Positions 28,729 through 38,406 are shown, counted from the stretch's first letter. The stretch: DNA of 64,000 bases from Flavobacteriaceae bacterium (GCA_947448525.1 CANFNV010000001.1:124001-188000), one strand, 5' to 3'. The notes: a model not told the origin generated them from the sequence alone. A program made the numbers and translations.

Positions 28729-28729
28729 A

Positions 28730-29539
28730 ATGAAAGAAAAATGGACTGGTGAACGTTTAGAAACTTTTATTTATTCAAGAGATACAATTGAACATCTTCA
28801 TAGATATTGTATCGTAAATTCATATATTGAAAATAAAATTGTCTTAGATATTGCTTGTGGAGAAGGCTATGGTAGTAATATTATTTCAAGAAAAGCTTCA
28901 TTCGTTTATGGTGTAGATATTGACGAAATGACAATTCAAAATGCTAAAAAAAAGTACCTTCAATCAAATTTAGAGTATAAAATTGGTAATGCTACCAATA
29001 TTCCATTTGAAGACAATACTTTTGATGTAGTAGTTAGTTTTGAGACTATTGAGCATCACGATAAGCATGATGAAATGATTGCTGAAATTAAAAGAGTTTT
29101 AAAACCTGAAGGAATTATTATTATATCAACTCCAGATAAATTATTTTATACAGATAAGCCAAAATATAACAACAAATATCATGTTAAAGAGCTTTATAAA
29201 AACGAATTTTCAAATTTAATTTCAAAGTATTTTTCTAAAAGCCAATTACTAACGCAACAATATACTAATGGAATTTCAATAATTCAAGATGAATCAGAAA
29301 ACTTAGAATTATCTTTTTTTACAGGAGATTATACTTCTGTTTGTCAGAAGGTAATAGATCCAATGTATCTCATTTTAATAGCTGGTGATAGTGATTTTAT
29401 AAATCAAAAAAAATCAATTTTTGATGGAGGAGAAATAATCGAACAACAAATTCAAGAACAAATCTATAATAGTAATTCCTATAAAGTCGGATTTTTTTTT
29501 TTAAAACCTTTAAGAATTATAAAAAAAATGCTTAAATAA
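28730..29539 (+). CDS. SAM-dependent methyltransferase in glycan locus
   Basis: The 269-residue class I methyltransferase has motif I VLDIACGEGYGSN (about 40-52), the acidic GVDIDE after strand 2 and NIPFEDNTFDVVVSFETIEHHD around motif IV. It starts one base after the wzt stop and overlaps the next glycosyltransferase by one base (TAATG). Placed directly after a Wzt with a C-terminal domain, it is a candidate for a chain-capping methyltransferase, but methylation of an internal sugar is also possible. The DNA here is unusually A/T-rich. Confidence 0.83.
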   Translation: MKEKWTGERLETFIYSRDTIEHLHRYCIVNSYIENKIVLDIACGEGYGSNIISRKASFVYGVDIDEMTIQNAKKKYLQSNLEYKIGNATNIPFEDNTFDVVVSFETIEHHDKHDEMIAEIKRVLKPEGIIIISTPDKLFYTDKPKYNNKYHVKELYKNEFSNLISKYFSKSQLLTQQYTNGISIIQDESENLELSFFTGDYTSVCQKVIDPMYLILIAGDSDFINQKKSIFDGGEIIEQQIQEQIYNSNSYKVGFFFLKPLRIIKKMLK

Positions 29540-30414
29540 TGTTAGCTATTGTTATTCCATTTTATAAAATTATTTTTTTTGAATCTACATTGTTGTCACT
29601 TGATAATCAAATCAACAAAAACTTTAATGTATATATAGGAAATGACAATAGTCCTGATGATCCCTCAACTGTTATAGCAAAATATGAAAATAAAATAAAT
29701 ATTAAGTATGTTGATTTCCAAAATAATTTCGGTAAATCTTCTTTAGTTAAACATTGGGAAAGATGTATAGAAATGATTAATGACGAAGAATGGGTTATGA
29801 TTCTAGGAGATGATGATGAATTGTCTGAAGGTGTAGTTGAAATGTTTTACAACTATTTAAATAAGGAAATAAATGTAATACGTTTCTCTAGTTGTAAAAT
29901 TAATGATAAAAGTGAAAAAATATCGTCAATATATGTCAATCCTATTATTGAATCATCAACAGATTTTATTTTTAGAGAAACAAGAAGTTCTTTGAGTGAG
30001 TATATTTTTAATAAAAAGCAAATCGATAAAATAGGGTTTAAAAGATTTCCTCTAGCTTGGTTTTCAGATAAGTTGGCAGTATTAGAATTTTCCAATTTTA
30101 AGGATATATTTTCAATAAATGAAGCTGTTGTTTATGTCAGGATTTCAAATCAAAGTATTTCGGGTATTCAAAGTAATTATAGAGAAAAATGGATTGCAAC
30201 ATTTGAGTTTTATTATTATTTAATATCTTCTAAAAAGAATTTTTTTACAAAAATTCAGCAAAAAAAGTTAATTGAACAATTGTCAAAAACGTACATGAAT
30301 GATAAAAAACATCCTATAAATTTTTTAAAAATCTCAAAAATATTTTTAGTTAATTTGAATGTATTAGATTATTTAAAATTTATTAAGTCAATTTATAAAA
30401 GTGTAATAAATTAA
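29539..30414 (+). CDS. Family 2 glycosyltransferase
   Basis: The 291-residue protein begins with the GT-A strand AIVIPFYK and has GNDNSPDDPS after the second strand. The metal-binding LGDDDELSEG near residue 93 takes the place of DxD. It lacks membrane segments and would use a nucleotide sugar at the inner face of the membrane. Donor and acceptor are unknown. It is coupled to the methyltransferase by the overlap TAATG and abuts the next gene with no gap. Codon use is strongly A/T-biased, more than in the flanking housekeeping genes. Confidence 0.83.
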   Translation: MLAIVIPFYKIIFFESTLLSLDNQINKNFNVYIGNDNSPDDPSTVIAKYENKINIKYVDFQNNFGKSSLVKHWERCIEMINDEEWVMILGDDDELSEGVVEMFYNYLNKEINVIRFSSCKINDKSEKISSIYVNPIIESSTDFIFRETRSSLSEYIFNKKQIDKIGFKRFPLAWFSDKLAVLEFSNFKDIFSINEAVVYVRISNQSISGIQSNYREKWIATFEFYYYLISSKKNFFTKIQQKKLIEQLSKTYMNDKKHPINFLKISKIFLVNLNVLDYLKFIKSIYKSVIN

Positions 30415-31431
30415 ATGCGAATAGGTTCTAACCCTCATAAAGATAAGATAAACGAAAAAACTAATTATACGCATCAGGTAATTATACCCGTATATATTCC
30501 AAATCAAGAAGGATATTTTGAAGACAGTTTCAAAATAGTTGAATTTTGTTTGCAATCTCTTTTTAATACTACTCATGATAAAACGTTTATAACTATTGTT
30601 AATAATGGTAGTTGCTTAGAGGTAAAACAATATTTAGACGAACTTTTTTTAACATGTAAAATTCACGAAATTATTCACACCGAAAATATAGGTAAGGTAA
30701 ATGCAATTTTGAAAGGTCTTGCAGGTAATAAAATTGAACTAGTAACTATTTCAGATGCAGATGTCTTATTTTTATCAGGTTGGCAAAAAGAAACAGTAAA
30801 AGTTTTAAACCATTTGCCTAAAGCTGGAGTTGTCGGAATTGTGCCTCAATTTAATACCTATAGAACAAATTGTAATAATATGATCTGGGATAATTTATTC
30901 AATCCAAAATTGAAATTTTTACCTGTAAAAAACCCCAATGCACTTATTCGTTTTTATGATAGTATTGGGTGGAAACGAGATTATAATCCAGCATATTTAA
31001 AGTTTGCTTTAAGTCTTGAAGTAAGCAATAATTTTTCTGTGATAGTTGGTTCGGGTCACTTTGTTGCCACCTACAGAAAAGATATCTTTGAAAATTTAAT
31101 TTCGTATATTGGCTATAAAATGGGTGGCGATAGTGAAAAGTATTTAGATGAAATTCCTTTGCATAAAAATTATTGGCGCGTTACTACTTCAAATAATTTT
31201 GCTTATCACATGGGTAACACAATTGAAGATTGGATGAGTATTGAAGCTGCCAACCAGAATAAATCTAATGATAATAGTATTTTAAAAGAATTTCCCAGTA
31301 GGAATGGAATTTCAACAATACATTTTTTTCTAATAAATAACCTCTTCCGAAAATTTTTTTTTCACAAGAAAATAAAAAATTTTTTTTTGAAAATGAAAGG
31401 TCTCCCTTCAGATTTGATTAATGATTATTAA
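30415..31431 (+). CDS. Glycosyltransferase family 2-like protein
   Basis: The 338-residue product shows a GT-A fold start HQVIIPVYIPN (about 21-31), TIVNNGS after strand 2, and the metal motif ISDADVLFLSGW near 118. The C-terminal half is longer than in its neighbour and ends in a very basic, aromatic-rich tail that may lie on the membrane. Substrate is unknown. It begins at the base after the previous stop codon, and the next gene (neuA-like) starts 44 bases later. Confidence 0.8.
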   Translation: MRIGSNPHKDKINEKTNYTHQVIIPVYIPNQEGYFEDSFKIVEFCLQSLFNTTHDKTFITIVNNGSCLEVKQYLDELFLTCKIHEIIHTENIGKVNAILKGLAGNKIELVTISDADVLFLSGWQKETVKVLNHLPKAGVVGIVPQFNTYRTNCNNMIWDNLFNPKLKFLPVKNPNALIRFYDSIGWKRDYNPAYLKFALSLEVSNNFSVIVGSGHFVATYRKDIFENLISYIGYKMGGDSEKYLDEIPLHKNYWRVTTSNNFAYHMGNTIEDWMSIEAANQNKSNDNSILKEFPSRNGISTIHFFLINNLFRKFFFHKKIKNFFLKMKGLPSDLINDY

Positions 31432-31475
31432 TTTAAGGAAACTAATTTATTCATTAAAATTTCAAATACCAATCA

Positions 31476-32144
31476 ATGAAAACAATTGCAATTATACCAG
31501 CACGCGGAGGTTCAAAACGATTGCCGAATAAAAATATTCTGTTATTGAATGGTTTACCATTAATTGTACATAGTATTTTGTATGCTCAAAAAAATAATGC
31601 CATTATTGACGATGTTTATGTTTCTACAAATGATGAAAATATTAAAACAATTGCACTAAAGTATGGTGTTAAAGTAATTGATAGACCCGACAATTTATCA
31701 GGTGATATTGAACCAACAGTTTCTGCACTTAAACATGTTATAGAAACTATTAATGAAGACATAGAAAATGTAGTGTTGTTGCAGGTTACTAATCCACTTC
31801 GGCCTGAAAATATTTTGATAGAAGCTTTTGCAGTGTATGAAAAAAATCAATTGGATAGTTTATTTTCGGTAACTAGAAATAATCAAAAGTTTGGAAGAAT
31901 TCTAGAAAAAAAATACATTCCTTTTAACTATAAAATTGGTCAGAGAAGTCAAGATTTAGAACCTTTATTTTTTGAAAATGGGCTGTTGTATATTAGTAAA
32001 GCTTCTTTAATTTTAAAGGAAACAATAATTTCTGAAAATGCTTTTCCATTCGAAATCAATCATCCTTTTGTTCTTATCGACATTGATACTCAAGAAGATT
32101 TAGAATATGCAGAATATGTGGCAAATAAATACCAAATAAAATGA
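31476..32144 (+). CDS. neuA: CMP-nonulosonate cytidylyltransferase (NeuA/PseF/LegF type)
   Basis: This enzyme activates a nine-carbon sugar acid with CTP. The 222-residue protein has the family's [14 protein letters not shown] at residues 6-19, DVYVSTNDE near 46, and VTNPLRP near 105. It lacks the extra C-terminal domain of some NeuA proteins. The close relatives acting on pseudaminic (PseF) and legionaminic acid (LegF) cannot be separated from NeuA by eye. Its last four bases overlap the start of the synthase gene (ATGA), so the two are tightly coupled. Confidence 0.87.
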   Translation: MKTIAIIPARGGSKRLPNKNILLLNGLPLIVHSILYAQKNNAIIDDVYVSTNDENIKTIALKYGVKVIDRPDNLSGDIEPTVSALKHVIETINEDIENVVLLQVTNPLRPENILIEAFAVYEKNQLDSLFSVTRNNQKFGRILEKKYIPFNYKIGQRSQDLEPLFFENGLLYISKASLILKETIISENAFPFEINHPFVLIDIDTQEDLEYAEYVANKYQIK

Positions 32145-33181
32145 ACCCATATATAGAAATAGCTGGACGAAAAATAGGCGCCGATTATGTGCCTTTAGTG
32201 ATTGCCGAAATCGGTATTAACCACGAAGGGTCACTTCAAGTGGCCAAAGAAATGGTTGATGCGGCTCATAGAGCTGGAGTAGAAGTAGTAAAGCATCAAA
32301 CACATATTGTTGCAGATGAAATGAGTGGTGCTGCTAAGAAAGTTATTCCGGGTAATGCCAACGTTTCTATTTATGAAATTATGGAACGTTGTGCTTTAAA
32401 CGAAGCAGACGAATTAGAACTGAAAAAGTATGTTGAAAGTAAAGGAATGATATTTATTTCAACACCATTCTCACGTGCGGCAGCAGAACGATTGAAAAAG
32501 TTTGATATTCCTGCCTACAAGATTGGATCGGGTGAATGCAATAATTATCCGTTGTTAGAACACATTTGTTCTTTTGGTAAGCCCGTTATATTGAGTACCG
32601 GTATGAATACGATTGACAGTGTTCGTAAAGCCATTGGTATATTTGATAAACATAACATTCCGGTAGCATTGTTGCATACTACAAATTTATATCCAACCCC
32701 TATTCATTTGGTTCGATTTGGTGCCATGACTCAATTACACGAGGCATTTCCTGATAAGGTTTTTGGACTTTCAGACCACACGTTGAATAACAATGCTTGT
32801 CTTGGAGCTGTGGCTCTAGGCGCTAGCATTTTAGAACGTCATTTTACCGATCACCTTCAACGCACGGGTCCAGATATTGTATGTAGCATGGACGAAAAAG
32901 CTTGTAACGATTTAATTATTTCTTCTAATGAAATATGGCAAATGCGTGGTGGAACTAAAGTCCCTGCTCAAGAAGAGCAAGTTACGATGGACTTTGCCTT
33001 TGCAACTGTTTGCAGTATTGCAGTTATTAAAAAAGGCGAAAGGTTAACCAAAGAAAACATTTGGGTAAAGCGCCCAGGAACAGGAAAGATCTTAGCAGAG
33101 CATTTTAATGACTTAATTGGAAAAATTGCTACTAGAGCAATTGAGAATGATGAACAATTGGAATTCACAGATTTTGAATAA
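32141..33181 (+). CDS. neuB: Nonulosonic acid synthase (NeuB family)
   Basis: NeuB condenses phosphoenolpyruvate with a six-carbon amino sugar to make a sialic-type acid. The 346-residue protein has the TIM-barrel signatures [40 protein letters not shown] and LSDHTLNN, then ERHFTDH. A C-terminal antifreeze-like SAF domain carries [14 protein letters not shown]. Known homologues make N-acetylneuraminic, legionaminic or pseudaminic acid. The neighbouring hydrolysing epimerase favours the neuraminic or legionaminic branch over pseudaminic. The neuC start is one base beyond its stop. Confidence 0.9.
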   Translation: MNPYIEIAGRKIGADYVPLVIAEIGINHEGSLQVAKEMVDAAHRAGVEVVKHQTHIVADEMSGAAKKVIPGNANVSIYEIMERCALNEADELELKKYVESKGMIFISTPFSRAAAERLKKFDIPAYKIGSGECNNYPLLEHICSFGKPVILSTGMNTIDSVRKAIGIFDKHNIPVALLHTTNLYPTPIHLVRFGAMTQLHEAFPDKVFGLSDHTLNNNACLGAVALGASILERHFTDHLQRTGPDIVCSMDEKACNDLIISSNEIWQMRGGTKVPAQEEQVTMDFAFATVCSIAVIKKGERLTKENIWVKRPGTGKILAEHFNDLIGKIATRAIENDEQLEFTDFE

Positions 33182-33182
33182 T

Positions 33183-34307
33183 ATGAAAAAAATCCTTTTT
33201 CTTACCGGTACTCGTGCCGATTTTGGCAAAATAAAATCGTTAATTACTATTCTAGATTCACATCAAGAATTTGAGGTGTTTCTATTTGTAACGGGCATGC
33301 ATCTTCAAAAAGAATATGGATATACCCTCATTGAAATTGAACGATGCCAATTTAATAATGTGCATACATTTGAAAATTATACCCACGAAACCACAATGGA
33401 TTTGACTTTGGCCAAAACGATTGAAGGATTTTCTCTCTATTGTAAAGAGGTGCAACCCGATTTGATTGTAGTTCATGGTGACCGATTAGAAACATTGGCA
33501 GGAGCCATTGTAGGGTCATTAAATAATATTTTAGTAGCTCATATTGAAGGCGGTGAGTTATCGGGAACTGTTGATGAATTGATTCGTCATAGTGTGAGTA
33601 AACTCAGTCATATTCATTTTGTATCAAATGATGAAGCAGCTAAACGATTAATGCAAATGGGAGAAATGCAATCATCGATATTTACTATTGGTTCACCTGA
33701 TATAGATATTATGTTTTCTAACGATTTGCCTAGTTTGGAACAAGCCAAAGAATACTACCAAATTCCATTTTCTAATTATGCTGTGGTAATGTTTCATCCA
33801 GTAACCACCGAGTTTAATCAAATGAAACGGTATGCTGATGATTTTGTAAATGCTCTATTGGAAGACCATCATAACTATGTAGTGATTTACCCTAATAATG
33901 ATTTAGGAAGTCAACATATCATTGATACGTATCAAAAACTTAAAACAAATCCTCGTTTTAGAGTATTTCCATCACTTCGATTTGAATATTTTCTTACATT
34001 ATTAAAAAATTCACAATATATTATTGGCAACAGTAGCGCTGGAATAAGAGAAGCACCATATTATGGAATTCCTGTTATCAATATAGGAACGCGTCAACAA
34101 AACAGAGCCGTTCACGCTGATATTGTTAATGTAGATTACAGTAAAAAAAGTATTGCCAATGCCTTGTTATTAATTGACACTCTTAACGTGCATTCTTCAA
34201 CAAGTGATTTCGGGTTAGGAAATAGTGCCGCTTTATTTTTAAGTTCATTAACCAGTGAAATCATTTGGACTATCAACCACCAAAAGCAATTTAGTATTAG
34301 TCAATAG
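33183..34307 (+). CDS. neuC: UDP-N-acetylglucosamine 2-epimerase, hydrolysing (NeuC/LegG type)
   Basis: The enzyme releases an N-acetylmannosamine-type sugar from its UDP donor, the substrate for the synthase gene just upstream. The 374-residue protein starts KKILFLTGTRADFGKI, the NeuC hallmark, and has VVHGDRLETLAGA, AHIEGGELSGTVDE, GSPDID, HPVTTE and GNSSAGIREAP of the GT-B fold. Both NeuC (acting on UDP-GlcNAc) and LegG (acting on a 4-amino-6-deoxy derivative) fit. The frame extends upstream to 33117 inside neuB, but the ATG at 33183 gives the family N terminus. It is the last gene of the locus. Confidence 0.9.
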   Translation: MKKILFLTGTRADFGKIKSLITILDSHQEFEVFLFVTGMHLQKEYGYTLIEIERCQFNNVHTFENYTHETTMDLTLAKTIEGFSLYCKEVQPDLIVVHGDRLETLAGAIVGSLNNILVAHIEGGELSGTVDELIRHSVSKLSHIHFVSNDEAAKRLMQMGEMQSSIFTIGSPDIDIMFSNDLPSLEQAKEYYQIPFSNYAVVMFHPVTTEFNQMKRYADDFVNALLEDHHNYVVIYPNNDLGSQHIIDTYQKLKTNPRFRVFPSLRFEYFLTLLKNSQYIIGNSSAGIREAPYYGIPVINIGTRQQNRAVHADIVNVDYSKKSIANALLLIDTLNVHSSTSDFGLGNSAALFLSSLTSEIIWTINHQKQFSISQ

Positions 34308-34423
34308 TATTTTATAATTTAGTTCCTATTAAAATCTGATTTCAAATTCAATGAAGTTTAAAAGACTCAATTGAATGATGTAAAAATATTTTAATAGATC
34401 TTCAGAATTTTTTGTTTTAAAAA

Positions 34424-34451
34424 AAACCACCAACTAAAAAGCTGATGGTTT
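34424..34451 (-). terminator. Terminator of the HtrA gene
   Basis: The minus-strand RNA pairs AAACCATCAGC with GTTGGTGGTTT (two G-U pairs) around TTTTTA and continues into U residues, 20 bases past the stop. Confidence 0.8.
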
Positions 34452-34470
34452 CCAAACCAAATTATATAAA

Positions 34471-35865
34471 CTAAATGATAATTCTTATTATTTGCCCCAT
34501 TTTGTTAATCATCTCAATGCTAACTCCTTGGTTCTCATCTTTGTCATTTGACAATCTTGAAACCGATTCAACATCAGTAGCTTTAGTTCCGTCAATGGTT
34601 AAAATGATACTTCCTGTTAAATCATTTTCATAAGGTTTTAATCGGTCATTATTGACTTCTTTAATTTTTACGCCGTAATCAATTTTGAACCTTTTCTTAT
34701 CTAAAGCATCAATATTTTCTAGCTCTAAACCTTTAAAGTCAGTATTAATAACATCATTTTTAACTAATGTAACCGGAAAAACTTGATTTTTACCGTCTCT
34801 AATTACGGTTACTTGAACTCTGTCATTTGGACGTTTGGTGCTAATATAACCGGTTAACTCAGGTTCTGATGTTATTGGTTGGTTGTCTAATTTTACAATT
34901 ACATCTCCTTTTTTCAAGCCGGCTCTTTCAGCACCCGAATTTTTTATCACTTTAGTAATGTAGTAACCTTGAGTTTCTTTTAGTCCCAATTCTTTAGATA
35001 TTGGACCATTCAGTTCTTTCCCTGCAATACCCAAAACGCCTCGCTGGACATTTCCAAACTCCATAATATCCTCAATTATTTTGCGTGTAATATTAGACGG
35101 AATTGCAAATGAATATCCTGCATAACTTCCTGTTGGAGAGGATATCATCGTATTGATTCCTATCAATTCCCCACGAGTATTAACCAAAGCACCACCAGAA
35201 TTTCCTGGATTTACAGCTGCATCGGTTTGAATAAAGGATTGAATTCCGTTTGTGTCTAAATTCCTAGCTTTAGCTGATACAATACCAGCAGTAACTGTTG
35301 AGGTCAAGTTGTACGGATTTCCAACTGCCAAAACCCACTCGCCTACTTTGACTTGATCCGAATCTGCAAATGTAGAATATGGTAATTTCTCGTCAGCATC
35401 AATTTTTAATAAAGCAATATCCATTTTAGAATCGGTTCCAATAAGTTTTGCTTTATATACTTTTTTATTGTTTAAAGTAACTTCCAAATCGGTTGCATCT
35501 TTAATTACATGGTTGTTAGTTACAATATATCCATCTTCAGAAATAATTACTCCAGAACCAGTTCCAATTTGTTCTTGTTGTTGTGAACCACCACTAGAAC
35601 CATAAAAAAACTGCATAATTGGATTGTAAACTGTTCGCATAGAAACATTTTTTACGTGAACAACTGTATGTATCGATTTGTCGGCAGCAACTGTAAAATC
35701 AATGTTTTCAGCGGCTGCCATTCCAACAGATCTTCCATAATTCTCAGGTGCTTCCGTAATTACAGAATAACTTCCATAATTTTTTTCTATAAATAACTTA
35801 TAACCACTAAGTGTAGTGGCACCACTAAATAATGCTACTAAAAATAAACTGGAATATCGTTTCAT
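34471..35865 (-). CDS. HtrA/DegP-type periplasmic serine protease
   Basis: This envelope protease handles misfolded proteins. The 464-residue product has an N-terminal hydrophobic signal (about 5-24), then a trypsin-like domain with the triad His119 (VTNNHVI), Asp149 (MDIALLKID) and Ser223 (NPGNSGGAL). A PDZ domain follows at about 275-370. The last 90 residues form a second, degenerate PDZ-like region. The order and length are those of Do-type proteases. It is divergent from dapF and ends at a strong terminator; no stress-sigma promoter is evident. Confidence 0.95.
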   Translation of the reverse strand: MKRYSSLFLVALFSGATTLSGYKLFIEKNYGSYSVITEAPENYGRSVGMAAAENIDFTVAADKSIHTVVHVKNVSMRTVYNPIMQFFYGSSGGSQQQEQIGTGSGVIISEDGYIVTNNHVIKDATDLEVTLNNKKVYKAKLIGTDSKMDIALLKIDADEKLPYSTFADSDQVKVGEWVLAVGNPYNLTSTVTAGIVSAKARNLDTNGIQSFIQTDAAVNPGNSGGALVNTRGELIGINTMISSPTGSYAGYSFAIPSNITRKIIEDIMEFGNVQRGVLGIAGKELNGPISKELGLKETQGYYITKVIKNSGAERAGLKKGDVIVKLDNQPITSEPELTGYISTKRPNDRVQVTVIRDGKNQVFPVTLVKNDVINTDFKGLELENIDALDKKRFKIDYGVKIKEVNNDRLKPYENDLTGSIILTIDGTKATDVESVSRLSNDKDENQGVSIEMINKMGQIIRIII

Positions 35866-35969
35866 GTCTTTTATGATTTAATTATTTGATAGTAAAATTA
35901 GAAATTTTTTATTTTCAAAAAAATGCTTTAACGCTCGTTTAACAATCTTTAACGTATCATTAATATTTG

Positions 35970-35977
35970 TAACTTTG
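35970..35977 (+). promoter_or_regulatory. -7 box of the dapF operon
   Basis: TAACTTTG matches the consensus, 19 nt before the dapF ATG. A run of short gaps downstream suggests that it serves the genes to about 39.3 kb. Confidence 0.55.
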
Positions 35978-35996
35978 TATTTCTATAGAAAACACA

Positions 35997-36779
35997 ATGC
36001 AAATCAAATTTTATAAATATCAAGGTACAGGAAATGATTTTGTGATGATTGATAATCGTCAAGTATTTTTTCCAAAAGAAAATAGTCAATTAATTGAAAG
36101 ATTATGCGACCGAAGATTTGGAATTGGTGCTGACGGATTGATTTTGTTAGAGAATGATACTGAAACTGATTTCAGAATGGTTTATTATAATTCCGATGGA
36201 AATGAAAGTTCCATGTGTGGAAATGGAGGAAGATGTTTGGTGGCTTTCGCCAAAAGTTTGAATGTGATTAATGATAAAACCAGTTTTAATGCGATCGATG
36301 GGTTGCATCATGCTTCAATTTTAGAAAACGGAATCGTGTCACTTCAAATGAAAGATGTTGATAAAGTTACTATTAATAAAAATTACCTATTTTTAAACAC
36401 AGGTTCGCCTCATCATGTTACTATGGTAAACGACATAGAAAATTTTGATGTAAAAACTAACGGAGCTGAAATACGTTTTTCTGATTTATATGGAAATACT
36501 GGCAGTAATGTGAATTTTGTAACTCAACTTTCAGAAAATCATTTTCGTTTAAGAACCTATGAACGTGGTGTGGAAGATGAAACCCTGTCCTGTGGAACTG
36601 GTGCCACTGCCACTGCCATAGCGATGAATGCCTGTGGAAAAACAAAAGCTACTAATATTGCCTTAGATGTTGAAGGCGGAACGTTGAGAGTTTCCTTTCA
36701 TAAAAAAGGTACTACTTATAGTAATGTTTTTTTAGAGGGAAAAGCGGAGTTTGTTTTTGAAGGAATAATTGAAATTTAA
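35997..36779 (+). CDS. dapF: Diaminopimelate epimerase
   Basis: DapF turns LL- into meso-diaminopimelate for lysine and peptidoglycan synthesis without a cofactor. The 260-residue protein has the two active-site cysteines in SMCGNGGRC (Cys74) and LSCGTGATA (Cys199), along with GTGNDFVMID at the N terminus and YERGVEDET before the second Cys. It leads a run of genes including a GNAT protein, mltG, a DUF2279 protein and a transglycosylase-like protein, giving a cell-wall theme. Confidence 0.96.
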   Translation: MQIKFYKYQGTGNDFVMIDNRQVFFPKENSQLIERLCDRRFGIGADGLILLENDTETDFRMVYYNSDGNESSMCGNGGRCLVAFAKSLNVINDKTSFNAIDGLHHASILENGIVSLQMKDVDKVTINKNYLFLNTGSPHHVTMVNDIENFDVKTNGAEIRFSDLYGNTGSNVNFVTQLSENHFRLRTYERGVEDETLSCGTGATATAIAMNACGKTKATNIALDVEGGTLRVSFHKKGTTYSNVFLEGKAEFVFEGIIEI

Positions 36780-36825
36780 AATATAATTCTCTGAATTCTC
36801 AATGTAACTCTGTGAAATAATTAAA
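36780..36825. repeat. Short CTCTGTG-type intergenic repeat
   Basis: The gap after dapF contains taactctgtgaaataatt, which closely resembles the sequences in the gap at 40905-40997. It looks like one unit of a small dispersed repeat family. Confidence 0.45.
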
Positions 36826-37356
36826 ATGACTTTAAAAGGAACCAAAATATACCTTCGCGCTCTCGAACCCGAAGATTTAGAGTTTGTTTATCAAATTGAA
36901 AACAACGAGTCTATTTGGGAAGTGAGCAACACGCAAACCCCATATAGCAAATTTCTCATTAGGCAATATCTCGAAAATGCCCATCAAGATATATACGAGG
37001 CCAAACAATTGCGATTGGCAATTTGTAAAAACGATTCTGCCAAAGCCATTGGATTGATTGATTTATTTGAATTTGACCCTAAAAATAATCGTGCCGGAAT
37101 TGGAATCGTAATACAAAATGATATCGATAGAACTCAAGGTTTTGGAAAAGAAGCTTTGACTTTGTTAATTGATTTCTCATTTACACAATTACAATTGCAT
37201 CAATTGTTTGCAAATATTGGTGTTGAAAATGTTTCCAGTTTAAACCTTTTTGCTACTTTTGGGTTTCAGAAAATAGGTATCAAAAAAGATTGGATATATA
37301 GCAACAATTCCTATCAATCCGAAGCTATTTTCCAGTTAATAAATCCCAATCATTAA
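36826..37356 (+). CDS. GNAT family N-acetyltransferase (RimL-like)
   Basis: The 176-residue protein follows the RimL/Acetyltransf_3 pattern: an opening GTKIYLRALEPEDLEFVYQIENN, a GLIDLFEFDPKNNRAGIGIVI strand pair, the acetyl-CoA loop RTQGFGKEAL and NVSSLNLFATFGFQKIG near the end. The substrate could be a protein N terminus, a polyamine or a small metabolite. It begins 46 bases after dapF and ends 12 bases before mltG, so all three are probably in one operon. Confidence 0.86.
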   Translation: MTLKGTKIYLRALEPEDLEFVYQIENNESIWEVSNTQTPYSKFLIRQYLENAHQDIYEAKQLRLAICKNDSAKAIGLIDLFEFDPKNNRAGIGIVIQNDIDRTQGFGKEALTLLIDFSFTQLQLHQLFANIGVENVSSLNLFATFGFQKIGIKKDWIYSNNSYQSEAIFQLINPNH

Positions 37357-37368
37357 ATTATTTTCACT

Positions 37369-38403
37369 TTGAATAAGAAATTAAAAATCATTCTTATAAC
37401 AATTGCTGGCTTCTTTTTGGTAGCTTCTTTTGTTATTTATATGAATTTTTTCACCACTAACACTAAATTCACCAAAAACGAACTGTATGTTGAAATTACA
37501 ACAGGTTCTACTTATAAAGATGTTCAGAAAATAATTAGTCCTTTTATTGAAAATTTTAGCGGATTTAATCTGATGGCCAGTTTACGTTCCTACGATAAAA
37601 ACGTAAAGCCAGGACGATTTTTGTTTAAAAAGGGCATGGGAAATTTCGCTTTAATAGCTTCGTTACGTCGCAATATTCCTGTGAAAATTGCTTTCAATAA
37701 TCAAGAACGATTGGAAAATGTTGCACAACGAATAGGCTCTGAAATTGAACCCGATTCTTTGCAATTAATAACCTCTTTTAGAGATTCTATTTTTTTAAAG
37801 CAAAACGGATTTACAAAAGAAAATGTTTTGGCACTATTTATTCCTAATTCCTATGAATTTTATTGGAATACAACTGCGGATAAGTTTCGAGATAAAATGC
37901 TGGAGGAATACAAAAAATTCTGGAATATCGATAGATTAGCAAAAGCAAAACAACTCGGAATGACTCCAGATGAAGTAATTATATTAGCTTCAATTGTTCA
38001 TAAAGAAACGGTAAAATCTGATGAACGACCAAGAGTAGCAGGAGCTTACTTGAACCGCTTAAAGCAAGGAATGCCACTTCAAGGGGATCCAACGGTTATT
38101 TATGCCCTGAAATTGAGGGACAATGATTTCAATCAAGTTATCAAACGGGTTTTATATGTTGATTTGACAATAAAATCTGCTTACAATACTTATATAAAAA
38201 TAGGATTACCACCAGGGCCAATTGCGCAACCTGATATTAGTGCTATTGATGCAGTTTTAAATCCTGAAAAACACGATTATATTTACTTTTGTGCTAGTGT
38301 CGAACGATTTGGTTATCATGAATTTGCGTCAACGTATCAGCAACATCAAGTCAATGCTAAAAAATACGCTGATTGGTTGAATGGTACTGGAACGAAAAGA
38401 TAA
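37369..38403 (+). CDS. mltG: Endolytic transglycosylase MltG (YceG)
   Basis: MltG is an inner-membrane enzyme that cuts nascent glycan strands and limits their length. The 344-residue protein has one N-terminal membrane helix (about 5-25) and a LysM-like region. The YceG catalytic domain has ILASIVHKETVKSDERPRVAGAYLNRL, whose Glu is the presumed catalytic residue, followed by MPLQGDPTVIYAL and the late LPPGPIAQPDISAI. A TTG start is used; no ATG lies before the membrane helix. The next gene starts three bases after its stop. Confidence 0.94.
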   Translation: MNKKLKIILITIAGFFLVASFVIYMNFFTTNTKFTKNELYVEITTGSTYKDVQKIISPFIENFSGFNLMASLRSYDKNVKPGRFLFKKGMGNFALIASLRRNIPVKIAFNNQERLENVAQRIGSEIEPDSLQLITSFRDSIFLKQNGFTKENVLALFIPNSYEFYWNTTADKFRDKMLEEYKKFWNIDRLAKAKQLGMTPDEVIILASIVHKETVKSDERPRVAGAYLNRLKQGMPLQGDPTVIYALKLRDNDFNQVIKRVLYVDLTIKSAYNTYIKIGLPPGPIAQPDISAIDAVLNPEKHDYIYFCASVERFGYHEFASTYQQHQVNAKKYADWLNGTGTKR

Positions 38404-38406
38404 CCA

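Noticed and set aside
31476..33181. Pseudaminic acid pathway (PseF/PseI) for the cytidylyltransferase and synthase
   Set aside because: That pathway uses a PseG hydrolase, whereas the next gene encodes a NeuC/LegG-type hydrolysing epimerase; the neuraminic or legionaminic branch fits better.
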